In this document: positions 6,031-12,876 of the stretch, in pieces | How positions within the stretch are numbered: position 1 is the first letter of the stretch | Layout of the letters: each line of letters opens with the position of its first letter | Origin: JBDTMT01 sp033764095 | GTDB lineage: Bacteria > Desulfobacterota > Binatia > HRBIN30 > CADEER01 | NCBI GenBank assembly: GCA_033764095.1 | Contig: JANRJF010000120.1 | Coordinates: 1-16,038, forward strand | Reading direction: 5' to 3' | DNA length: 16,038 nucleotides | The notes under the pieces: model-generated | The model's input: the letters and a program-made list of their open reading frames with translations, nothing else | What the model was told of the DNA's origin: nothing | Database searches by the model: none | Translations under genes and position numbers: made by a program

Positions 6031-8469
6031 ATGCGCCGCGCCGTGTTCACCCGCTGTCTGCTGTCGTGCGCGGTCCTGGCGCTCTGCAGCGCGCCGGCCC
6101 GGGCCGCGATTCCCGAGGGGTCGCCGCAGGCCGCCGACCTGCGGCGCGCGCTGACCCTGCTGAACGTCGCCGCCGAGGAGTACCGCGAGGGCGTCGTCGG
6201 CGGGCAGGTGGTGATCGCGGAGGAGTACGCGCAGGCGAGCGGCATGCTGAGCGAAGCGCAGTCGCGGCTGCGCGGCGTGGCGCCCGACGCGGCCGCGCCG
6301 CTGGCCGCCGACTTCGAACGCGCCCAGGCGGCGATCGCCGCCAAGCAGCCGACCGACCAGGTGCGCGGCATGCTCGACGGGCTGCGCGCCGCGATCACCG
6401 CCGCCACCGGCGTCAGCGAGCCGGTCTTCCCACCCGCCGCGCCGTCCGCGTCGCGCGGCCGCGCGCTGTTCGCCGAGCACTGCGCCGGGTGTCACGGCGC
6501 GCGCGCCGACGGCGTCGGCCCGAACGCGGCGCGCCTCGATCCCAAGCCGGCCAACTTCACCGATGCGCAGTTCATGCGCGGCGAGACGCCCTTCGACTTC
6601 TTCCACGTCATCAGCATCGGCAAGGGCACCTCGGCGATGCCGGCCTGGGGCGACGTGCTGACGCTGCAGGACCGCTGGGACCTGGTGAGCTACCTGTGGA
6701 CCGTCTCCGCGACGCCGCACGTCTACGCCGAGGGGCAGGGCGTTTACCTGTCCGCCTGCGCCGGCTGTCACGGCGCCGCCGGCGACGGCAGCGGCGAGTA
6801 CCGCGCGGCGCTGCGCGCGCCGGCGCCGTCGCTTGCCGACCCCGCCACCCTGGCGCGGCTGAGCGACACCGAGATGCTGGCGCTGGTGCGCGACGGCGTG
6901 CCGGGCTCGCCGATGCCGGGCTTCGCCGGCCGACTGAGCGACGCGCAGTTGAGCGCCGCGGTGACCTACGTGCGTTTGCTGTCGCTCGGTGGCGACGACG
7001 GTTCGCACGTCGTCGCCGCCGACTCTGGCGAGGCGGCGCGCTTCGCCGGACTGCTCAAGCTGCTCGGCGGCGAGTACCAGAAGGCAATGCCGCCCGGGCA
7101 GGCGCCGGTGGCGCAGGAGCTGACCGAGAGCGAGATCCTGCTCGAGCAGGTACAGCGCCAGGCGCCGCGCGTGCTGACCGCGCTGGCGGCGCAGGACGCC
7201 ACTGCCGCCGCGCAACTCGGTGCCGATGTCGAGCAGCTGGCGCGCGTGGTGACGCAACGCGGCCCGGCGGCGGATGCGGCGCGCGCCTCGACCGCCGCCG
7301 CGCAGATCCTCGAAGCGCGCTTCCCCGCCGCCGCGACGGCGCCGGGCACGCCGCCCGACGCGCTCGCCGAGGCGCGCCGTCTGCTTGCCGAGGCGCTGGC
7401 GGCGTATCAGCGCGGCGACGCGCGCGCGGTGTACACGGTCTCGGACGCGTACTTCCTCTTCGATCCGCTGGAGAAGCCGCTCGGCCTCAGCGACGCCGCG
7501 CTGGCGCGGCGGCTCGAAGGGCAGTTCGCCGAACTGCGCGGCGTGATGGCGAAGCCCGGTCACGCCGCGGAGGCCGCGGCACTGGTGGCGTCGCTCGACA
7601 GCGGGCTGGAGACCGCGCGCCAGGTTCTGGCGCCGCGCGCCTCGCGTCTCGACCTGGTGCTGCAGTCGGCCTTCATCATCCTGCGCGAGGGCTTCGAGGT
7701 CGTGCTGATCGTCGGCGCGCTGCTCGCCTACGCGCGCAAGAGCGGCAACCCGGCGCTGCGCGCGCCGATCCTGTGGGGCACTGCCGCGGGTTTCGTCGGC
7801 AGCCTGCTGTCGGCCTGGGCGCTGCTGCGCCTGGTGACCGCCGCCGGCGCCACCGCCGAGGTGATCGAAGGCGCGACCATGCTGCTCGCGTCGGGCGTGC
7901 TGTTCTTCGTCAGCTACTGGCTGATCTCGAAGGCCGAGGCGGAGCGCTGGCAGCGCTACATCCAGAGCAAGGTGAAGTCGGCGATCGCCACCGGCAACCT
8001 GTTCGCGCTCGGCAGCGCCGCGTTCCTCGCGGTCTATCGCGAGGGCACCGAGACGGTGCTGTTCTACCGCGCGCTGCTCGGCGAGGCGGGCGACAGCCTG
8101 GCACCGGTGCTCGCCGGCATGGCGATCGGCAGCCTCGGCCTGGCACTCTTCTACGCCGCGTACATGCGCCTCGGCCAGCGCCTGCCGATGCGGCAGTTCT
8201 TCCTCGTCACCGGCGGGCTGCTCTACTACCTGGCGGTGGTGTTCGCCGGGAAGGGTGTCGCCGAGTTGCAGGCCGGCGGCGTCGTGCCGACCACCCTGCT
8301 TGCCTGGGCGCCGCGCATCGAGCTGCTCGGCGTCTTCCCGACGCTGGAGACGATGCTGGCGCAAGCCGTGCTCGTCGCCTGCGCGCTGTACGCCGCGGCG
8401 ATCACCTGGCGGCGCAACCGCAGCGATCGCGCCGTGACGCTCGAGGCGTCGCACGGCGCCAAGCTCTGA
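6031..8469 (+). CDS. cytochrome c-FTR1 iron permease fusion
   Basis: This is an 812-residue protein. A signal peptide (about residues 1-25, ending APARA) is followed by a periplasmic part with two class I cytochrome c domains. Their haem sites are CAGCH at 151-155 and CAGCH at 243-247, each followed by a likely axial methionine (GTSAMPAW; GSPMPGF). After a helical linker (about 330-540) comes an FTR1/EfeU-type permease with the two iron motifs LREGFE at 551-556 and YREGTE at 669-674 and about seven membrane helices. FTR1 permeases move ferric iron and normally need an oxidase partner (Fet3 in yeast, EfeB/EfeO in bacteria). Here the fused haem domain probably takes that redox role (inference). 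Fused cytochrome c/FTR1 proteins are known in several Gram-negative groups. This is the first gene of the Fur-linked operon. The ATG at 6031 is supported by the signal peptide. Confidence 0.93.
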   Translation: MRRAVFTRCLLSCAVLALCSAPARAAIPEGSPQAADLRRALTLLNVAAEEYREGVVGGQVVIAEEYAQASGMLSEAQSRLRGVAPDAAAPLAADFERAQAAIAAKQPTDQVRGMLDGLRAAITAATGVSEPVFPPAAPSASRGRALFAEHCAGCHGARADGVGPNAARLDPKPANFTDAQFMRGETPFDFFHVISIGKGTSAMPAWGDVLTLQDRWDLVSYLWTVSATPHVYAEGQGVYLSACAGCHGAAGDGSGEYRAALRAPAPSLADPATLARLSDTEMLALVRDGVPGSPMPGFAGRLSDAQLSAAVTYVRLLSLGGDDGSHVVAADSGEAARFAGLLKLLGGEYQKAMPPGQAPVAQELTESEILLEQVQRQAPRVLTALAAQDATAAAQLGADVEQLARVVTQRGPAADAARASTAAAQILEARFPAAATAPGTPPDALAEARRLLAEALAAYQRGDARAVYTVSDAYFLFDPLEKPLGLSDAALARRLEGQFAELRGVMAKPGHAAEAAALVASLDSGLETARQVLAPRASRLDLVLQSAFIILREGFEVVLIVGALLAYARKSGNPALRAPILWGTAAGFVGSLLSAWALLRLVTAAGATAEVIEGATMLLASGVLFFVSYWLISKAEAERWQRYIQSKVKSAIATGNLFALGSAAFLAVYREGTETVLFYRALLGEAGDSLAPVLAGMAIGSLGLALFYAAYMRLGQRLPMRQFFLVTGGLLYYLAVVFAGKGVAELQAGGVVPTTLLAWAPRIELLGVFPTLETMLAQAVLVACALYAAAITWRRNRSDRAVTLEASHGAKL

Positions 8470-8479
8470 CCAGCGCCCC

Positions 8480-9022
8480 ATGCCTCGCCTGCGTTCTCTC
8501 GTGCTCGCCCTCGCCGTGTGCCTGGCGCCGCTGGTGCCGGCGCGCGCGACCGTCTTCTACGCCCGCGACGAGGCGCTGAAACTCGCCTTTCCCGATGCCG
8601 ACCGCGTCGAGGCGCGCGACCTCTTCCTCACCGCGGCGCAGCGCCAGGCGATCGAGCAGGCCGCCAAGTCGAAGCTCGAGTCGGATCTGCTGACCGTCTA
8701 CATCGGCCACCGCGGCTCGGCGATCCTCGGCTACGCGATCTTCGACACCCACAACGTGCGTACGCTGCCGGAGACGTTCCTGGTGGTGCTGACGCCCGAC
8801 GGCAAGGTCGCCGCCACCCATCTGCTGGCGTTCTACGAGCCGATGGAATACGCGCCGCCGGCGCGCTGGCTGGAGCAGTTCCGCGACCAGACGTTGTCCG
8901 ACGACATGCGGGTCGGACGCGGCATCGCGACGATCACCGGCTCGACGCTCACCTCCGAGGCGGTGACCGGCGGCATCCGCCGCGCGCTGGCGATCTACCA
9001 GGCCGCGCTGAAGGGAGCCTGA
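8480..9022 (+). CDS. periplasmic FMN-binding domain protein
   Basis: The 180-residue protein starts with a signal peptide (LRSLVLALAVCLAPLVPARA) and carries an FMN-binding (NqrC/RnfG-type) domain. Near the C-terminus TGSTLTSEAV (residues 153-162) matches the flavinylation motif [SD]GA[ST]xT, with Thr158 as the residue expected to carry FMN in phosphoester linkage. The usual alanine of the motif is serine here. A second family trait is the VYIGHRGSAILGYAIFDTH strand pair upstream. Such proteins are modified by ApbE, and an apbE gene closes this operon, which strongly supports the reading. It lies 10 bases after the permease gene with no ribosome-binding site, so it depends on the same mRNA. 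It probably passes electrons between the periplasmic haems and the membrane protein encoded next (inference). Confidence 0.87.
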   Translation: MPRLRSLVLALAVCLAPLVPARATVFYARDEALKLAFPDADRVEARDLFLTAAQRQAIEQAAKSKLESDLLTVYIGHRGSAILGYAIFDTHNVRTLPETFLVVLTPDGKVAATHLLAFYEPMEYAPPARWLEQFRDQTLSDDMRVGRGIATITGSTLTSEAVTGGIRRALAIYQAALKGA

Positions 9023-9025
9023 GCG

Positions 9026-9550
9026 ATGCGCTTCGTCGTCACCGGCGAGTGGACGCGCAACCGCATGCTGCACGTCATCGTGTGGTGTTTCCTCGTCTAC
9101 ACGGTGATCCTGTGGGTCACCAACGCCGGGCTGTACTTCGCCAAGATGAGCCTGCTGCCGAGCTCGGTGATCGAGTACTACCGCGGCAACGAGGAGCGCT
9201 TTCTCCAGCCGCGCTCGTTGCAGGGCATGCTGGAGATCCTGCACTTCCATGCCTTCGCCATGGGCATGCTGCTCATGACGCTCACCCATCTGGTGCTGTT
9301 CGTCCCGATCTCGATGCGCGCCAAGGCGCTCGGCATCGCCACCGCGTTCACCTCCGGCCTGGTCGGCGAGCTGAGCGGCTGGGGCGTGCGCTTCGTCCAC
9401 CCCGCCTTCGCCTATCTGAAGATCGCCTGCTTCCTGCTGCTCGAAGGCTCGATCCTGTGGCTGATCGTCATGGTTGCGCGCGCGCTCGTGCTGCGCTCGC
9501 CGAGCGCCTACACGCAAGGCGCGGCGGCGCCGGCGCGCCCGGTGACGTGA
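9026..9550 (+). CDS. four-helix membrane protein, candidate haem- or metal-binding redox partner
   Basis: This 174-residue protein has four predicted membrane helices: about 14-38, 72-95, 100-120 and 128-153. A periplasmic or cytoplasmic loop of about 33 residues between helices 1 and 2 contains EYYRGNEERF. Histidines sit at or near membrane faces: H16, H73 and H75 (LHFHAF), H88 (TLTHL) and H125 (VHPAF). The HxH plus later H pattern fits bis-histidine haem b or metal ligation, but I do not recognise a named family. The start ATG at 9026 has AAGGGAG at about 9010-9016. Its stop overlaps the GTG of apbE by 4 bases. Its position between an FMN-binding protein and ApbE suggests that it is the membrane electron partner of the flavoprotein (inference). 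Confidence 0.85.
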   Translation: MRFVVTGEWTRNRMLHVIVWCFLVYTVILWVTNAGLYFAKMSLLPSSVIEYYRGNEERFLQPRSLQGMLEILHFHAFAMGMLLMTLTHLVLFVPISMRAKALGIATAFTSGLVGELSGWGVRFVHPAFAYLKIACFLLLEGSILWLIVMVARALVLRSPSAYTQGAAAPARPVT

Positions 9551-10497
9551 GCGCCCCCATCCCCACCCGCCGTCGCTGGCGCGGGGGACGAGGGACCCTG
9601 GCCGGGTGTGCCGCGCTGCTGATCGCGTCGCTCGCGACCGCCGTCGCCGCCGCCGAGTTCCGCACCGGACAGCCGGTGATGGGGACGGTGCTGCAGGTGA
9701 CGATCGTCGCCGCCGACGACGCCACGGCGCGTGCGCTGGCGGCGACCGCCATGGCCGAGGGGCGGCGTTGGGACGATCTGCTCACCACCTGGCGAGCCGA
9801 CGGCGAGTTGGCGCGGCTCAATGCGCAGGCCGGGCGGGGGGCGCAACCGATCAGCGCCGAGCTGGCCGCGGCGCTGCGCCGCATGCAGGCCCTGTCGCAG
9901 GAGACCGACGCGGTGTTCGACCCCGGCGTCGGCCCCTTGGTGGCGGCCTGGCGCGGTCCGCGCCCGCCGCTGCCGCCCCCCGCCGCGAGCGCGGCGACGC
10001 GCATCGCCACCGCCCTGCAACTCGACGGCGCGCGCGCCACGCTGCTCGCCGGCGCCGCGCTCGACGCCGGCGGTATCGGCAAGGGCATGGCGCTCGACGC
10101 CATTGCCGCGCGCCTGCGCTGCGACGGCGTGCAGGCGGCGCTGCTCGACTTCGGCGGCTCCAGTCAGCTCGCCATCGGCGCGCCGCCCGACTCCCCGGCG
10201 GGCTGGCCGCTGGTCATCGGCGGCCTGGCGCCCGACCGCGCGCTCGGCGCGCTGACGCTGCGCGACGCGGCGCTCTCCACCTCGCGTGCCGCCAGCGGCC
10301 CGAATCCAGCCGGCCCGATCATCGATCCGCGCAGCGGCGCGCCCGTCTTGACGCCACGCCTCGCCACCGTGCGGGCTGCCGACGCCACCAGCGCCGAGGC
10401 CTGGTCGAAGGTCGTGGTGGTGCTCGGCGCCGCTGGTGCCGAGCGCGCCCGCCAGCACGGCTACGAGGTAATCCTCGACGAGGGCCCCAGTCACTAG
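9547..10497 (+). CDS. apbE: ApbE-type FAD:protein FMN transferase, divergent
   Basis: This is a 316-residue protein with an N-terminal signal peptide (basic RRRWRGGRG, then a hydrophobic stretch ending VAAAEF). ApbE transfers FMN from FAD to a threonine of its target in the periplasm; the target here is most likely the protein at 8480. Motifs seen are MGT at 45-47, DAGGIGKG at 173-180, LLDFGGSS after it, and PIIDPRSG at 257-264. Some usually conserved positions differ. The His of HIIDPRTG is Pro257, and the metal-site Asp and Thr (AD....T) appear as Glu284 and Lys288 in SAEAWSKVVVVLG. So it may use another metal geometry or belong to a divergent subgroup. The GTG start at 9547 is chosen because it overlaps the preceding stop (GTGA) and gives a clean signal peptide. 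It ends the operon. Confidence 0.88.
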   Translation: MSAPIPTRRRWRGGRGTLAGCAALLIASLATAVAAAEFRTGQPVMGTVLQVTIVAADDATARALAATAMAEGRRWDDLLTTWRADGELARLNAQAGRGAQPISAELAAALRRMQALSQETDAVFDPGVGPLVAAWRGPRPPLPPPAASAATRIATALQLDGARATLLAGAALDAGGIGKGMALDAIAARLRCDGVQAALLDFGGSSQLAIGAPPDSPAGWPLVIGGLAPDRALGALTLRDAALSTSRAASGPNPAGPIIDPRSGAPVLTPRLATVRAADATSAEAWSKVVVVLGAAGAERARQHGYEVILDEGPSH

Positions 10498-10502
10498 CCG
10501 CC

Positions 10503-10534
10503 GTTGTGCCGCCGTGCCGTGGTGCCGTTGTGAC
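10503..10534. repeat. four tandem 8-bp units (GTNGTGCC family) after apbE
   Basis: The units are GTTGTGCC, GCCGTGCC, GTGGTGCC and GTTGTGAC, back to back, starting five bases after the apbE stop. They lie between this gene and the convergent GST gene. A short inverted pair, AGTCAC at 10489-10494 and GTGACT at 10530-10535, brackets the array. The same unit family recurs at 11572-11635. Confidence 0.75.
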
Positions 10535-10545
10535 TCACGTCGCCT

Positions 10546-11157
10546 TCAGGCCGACAGCGCCTGCTGCAGCGCCGGCCGCGCCTCCAGTCGCTCCACGTAG
10601 GCGGCGAGATTCGGGTGCTGCGCGGCGATCAGCTGAAACCACTTGGTCAGCAGCACGCTGTAGCCGAGCATCACGTCGGCGCCGGTGAAGACGGTGCCAC
10701 AGGCGAAGTCGCGTCCGGCGAGCGCCGCCTCCAACGTCTGCATCCAGGCCTGAATGCGTGCCAGCGCGTCCGGCACCATCGCCGCCAGGCGTTCGGCCTC
10801 GGGCTTGAACATGGTGTGCTGCGCGAGATCGGAGATCGGCGGCATCGCCGTCGCCTCGGCGAAGTGGAGCCACTGCAGGTAGGCGGCGCGCTCCGGCGTG
10901 CCGAGCGGCGGCGCCAGGCGGCCGTTGCCGTGGCGCTCGATGAGATACTCGACGATGGCGCCCGACTCGAACATCTGCACGTCGCCATCCTGGATCGCCG
11001 GCACTTTGCCGAGCGGATTGATGCGCAGGTAGGCATCGCTCTTCAGATCGCTGGCGGCGAAGGTGAGCGTTTTCAGCTCGTACGGGACGCCGAGCTCCTC
11101 CAGCAGCCACAGCACGCGCAGCGAGCGCGTGCGCGGCGAGTGATAGAGCGTGATCAC
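10546..11157 (-). CDS. glutathione S-transferase family protein
   Basis: The 203-residue protein has the standard GST fold. The thioredoxin-like domain at residues 1-80 begins MITLYHSPRTRSLRVLW, with a candidate catalytic Ser7 or Ser12, the cis-proline in GKVPAI (Pro53) and the glutathione-contacting ES pair at 64-65 (MFESGAIVEYL). The all-helical C-terminal domain (about 88-203) contains the conserved FTGADVMLGY segment. It would conjugate or reduce substrates with glutathione in the cytoplasm. The start is the GTG at 11157, which overlaps the stop of the upstream SnoaL-like gene (GTGA). A longer frame from 11229 lies wholly inside that gene and adds no GST sequence. Coupling to a putative epoxide hydrolase suggests a small detoxification unit (inference). 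Confidence 0.9.
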   Translation of the reverse strand: MITLYHSPRTRSLRVLWLLEELGVPYELKTLTFAASDLKSDAYLRINPLGKVPAIQDGDVQMFESGAIVEYLIERHGNGRLAPPLGTPERAAYLQWLHFAEATAMPPISDLAQHTMFKPEAERLAAMVPDALARIQAWMQTLEAALAGRDFACGTVFTGADVMLGYSVLLTKWFQLIAAQHPNLAAYVERLEARPALQQALSA

Positions 11158-11558
11158 CGCGGGATCTCCGGCAGCCAGGTCGCCGGTTGCTGGCGCAGCA
11201 GCGTCGGCGCGTCCCAGTAGTCGCGCCACACGGTGATCAGGCCGTCGCGGAACTTGAACACCGCCGCGACGCGCAGCGTGGCGCGCTCACCGGTCGGGTG
11301 GTGCCAGACCTCGGTGCGCTCGACCATGATCGTGTCGCCGCTCTCCAGCAGCTCGTGTATGGTGGTCGGCAGGCGCTCCAGCGTCTCCAGCCCCATCGCC
11401 AGCTTGGCGCGGATGGCGTCGCGCCCGACCACCGTCGCCGCGTCGTACGGGACGTCCTCGTAGACGCAGTCCTCGCTGCAATGCGCCACCACCGCGTCGA
11501 AGTCGATGCGCTCGAGGTCGACGAAGAGCTGTCTCAGCCGTTCCGCGTTGCGTGACAT
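11154..11558 (-). CDS. limonene-epoxide-hydrolase / SnoaL-like protein
   Basis: This is a 134-residue NTF2-fold protein. The pattern VERTEVWHHPTGE, then VFKFRDGLITVWRDYWD matches limonene-1,2-epoxide hydrolases, whose catalytic Arg, Asp, Asp would fall at Arg81, position 83 and Asp113. Position 83 is Glu rather than Asp. The N-terminal helix has FDAVVAHCSEDCVYEDVPY, typical of the SnoaL/LEH group. It may hydrolyse an epoxide or be a non-enzymatic relative; the Glu leaves this open. The ATG at 11558 (MSRNAERL) is chosen since an in-frame extension to 12986 runs through the neighbouring gene as a shadow. Its stop overlaps the GTG of the GST gene by 4 bases, so the two are one unit. The palindromic repeat at 11572-11635 lies directly upstream. 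Confidence 0.82.
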   Translation of the reverse strand: MSRNAERLRQLFVDLERIDFDAVVAHCSEDCVYEDVPYDAATVVGRDAIRAKLAMGLETLERLPTTIHELLESGDTIMVERTEVWHHPTGERATLRVAAVFKFRDGLITVWRDYWDAPTLLRQQPATWLPEIPR

Positions 11559-11571
11559 GCGGGCGGTTCTA

Positions 11572-11635
11572 ACCACCACGGCACCACGACACAACGACAC
11601 GGCGTGGGGTCGTTGTGCCGTCGTGCCGTGGTGGG
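11572..11635. repeat. 64-bp palindrome of 8-bp units (GTNGTGCC family)
   Basis: Two 27-base arms, 11572-11598 and 11609-11635, are inverted with about three mismatches and a 10-base loop. Each arm consists of tandem 8-bp units such as GTTGTGCC, GTCGTGCC and GTGGTGGG or their complement. It fills the 83 bases between the chorismate-mutase fusion gene and the SnoaL-like gene, both on the minus strand, so it could act as an mRNA hairpin. It has no T run. Confidence 0.8.
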
Positions 11636-11641
11636 TGCAGA

Positions 11642-12826
11642 TTACGATGCAAGAGCGGCGCTCAACGCATCGACGTCGTCCGCGATCGCCGGCGCCAACA
11701 CCGCGCGCCACTGTGCCGGCGTCGATCGCGGCAGAGCGTTCAACTCCGCACACAGCGTTTCGTCGATGCGGCCGAGCGCGGCGCGCAGCGCGTCGAGCGT
11801 CGGCGGATCGGCGAGCGCGGGGGCGCTGCGTTGGATGGTCTTGGCCAGCTCGATCAACACGCCGAACACCGCCGCGGCGCGCGCCGGATCGTTCGGCACC
11901 TGGCTCCGTACCCGGTCCAGCACGCGCGCTTCCTGGGCGCGATCCTCGATCGGCAGGTGGGCGGCGCGCTTGGCCGCCGCGACTGCCGGCATCAACGCAA
12001 GCCGGAGCTGTACCAGGCCGGCGACGGCGTTGCGCGCCGCCGCCGCCGCGTCCATCGCCGCCGCGTCGCCGAGCCAGTGCACGCGCTCGCGGTTCAGCCA
12101 GCCGTCGGCCTCGCGCCCCCTCAGCCAGTCGTCGAGCTGCGCGGCGAGCGCGCCGTGGTCGGCTGGCAGCAGCGCGGCTTTGAAGTCGCGGCTGAACGGC
12201 GGCAGCGCCACCAGCTGTGGCGTCAGCCAGCCGTGCGCCTCGGCGGTATCGCTGATCGCGGCGTCGGCGGCGCCGTCGCGCAACACCCGCGGCACGCGCG
12301 CGTTGTCGGCTTGCGGCAGGATCGTCGCGTGCGGAAAACGGGCGCGGGTCAGGCGCTCGAGGTGGCCGCCGCCGTTGACCGCCAGGCGCACGCCGGGCCG
12401 ATCGAGGGCGCCGCGATCGGCGAAGCGCGTGGCGTCGGCGGCGCGCACGATCGCCACCGCGCCGGTGGTGGCATAGGGGCGGCTGAAGCGGCCGACCAGG
12501 GCGCGGTCGGCGCGCATCGTCACGCCGCTCAGCGCGACGTCGAACCCGCCGCGCGCGACATCGGTGTCGAGCGCCGGCCACGTGAAGCGGGTCCAGTCGA
12601 GCTGCCGGCCGAGGTCGGCGGCGAAACGTTGGCCGAGCGCGACGTCGAGACCGCGGCGCTGGCCGGCGGAGTCGATCGACGAGAACGGTGCGTAGTCGCC
12701 GCTGGTCGCGACGCGCAACGCGGCCGCCGCGGGCGGGGCGGACCGCGTGGTGGAGGGTGGCGCCACCGGCTGCGCACAGGCGACGAGCAGCAGGAGCGCG
12801 AACAGCGGCAGGCGGTCGCAGCGCAC
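11642..12826 (-). CDS. lipoprotein fusing PheC-like cyclohexadienyl dehydratase and AroQ-type chorismate mutase
   Basis: This is a 394-residue protein. The N-terminus MRCDRLPLFALLLLVAC ends in a lipobox (LVAC, Cys17), so it is probably an envelope lipoprotein. Residues about 37-252 form a periplasmic-binding-protein domain of the PheC type. It has RVATSGDYAPFS, GLDVALGQRFA, DVALSGVTM, DRPGVRLAVNGGGHLE (NPGGTNE in classical PheC), and DAAISDTAEAHGW. Residues about 262-335 match secreted chorismate mutases (AroQ-gamma): RLALMPAVAAAK, LPIED and VLDRVRSQ, with a final Gln in AKTIQ. Together they could convert chorismate via prephenate to phenylpyruvate outside the cytoplasm. The two activities are separate exported proteins in Pseudomonas aeruginosa. 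The GTG at 12826 is chosen because it gives a clean lipoprotein signal; a TTG at 12865 would add 13 residues. No ribosome-binding site is evident for either. Confidence 0.82.
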   Translation of the reverse strand: MRCDRLPLFALLLLVACAQPVAPPSTTRSAPPAAAALRVATSGDYAPFSSIDSAGQRRGLDVALGQRFAADLGRQLDWTRFTWPALDTDVARGGFDVALSGVTMRADRALVGRFSRPYATTGAVAIVRAADATRFADRGALDRPGVRLAVNGGGHLERLTRARFPHATILPQADNARVPRVLRDGAADAAISDTAEAHGWLTPQLVALPPFSRDFKAALLPADHGALAAQLDDWLRGREADGWLNRERVHWLGDAAAMDAAAAARNAVAGLVQLRLALMPAVAAAKRAAHLPIEDRAQEARVLDRVRSQVPNDPARAAAVFGVLIELAKTIQRSAPALADPPTLDALRAALGRIDETLCAELNALPRSTPAQWRAVLAPAIADDVDALSAALAS

Positions 12827-12876
12827 GCGGGGAGGCGGATTGACACGCCGCGACCCGGCAGGCAAGAGCGCCGCTG

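Noticed and set aside
5164..8481. An 1105-residue open frame on the minus strand across fur and the permease gene.
   Set aside because: It is antisense to two clearly identified genes, is low-complexity (Arg/Gln/Gly/Ala), and has no domain. Such frames arise from the codon bias of GC-rich genes.
8402..9517. Long minus-strand frame opposite the FMN-binding and membrane-protein genes.
   Set aside because: Rich in His, Gln, Asp and Arg without motifs; a mirror of real coding sequence.
11572..11635. The palindrome considered as an intrinsic terminator of the chorismate-mutase fusion gene.
   Set aside because: The stem is strong, but no T run follows on the minus strand, so only a Rho-independent-like role without evidence could be claimed.
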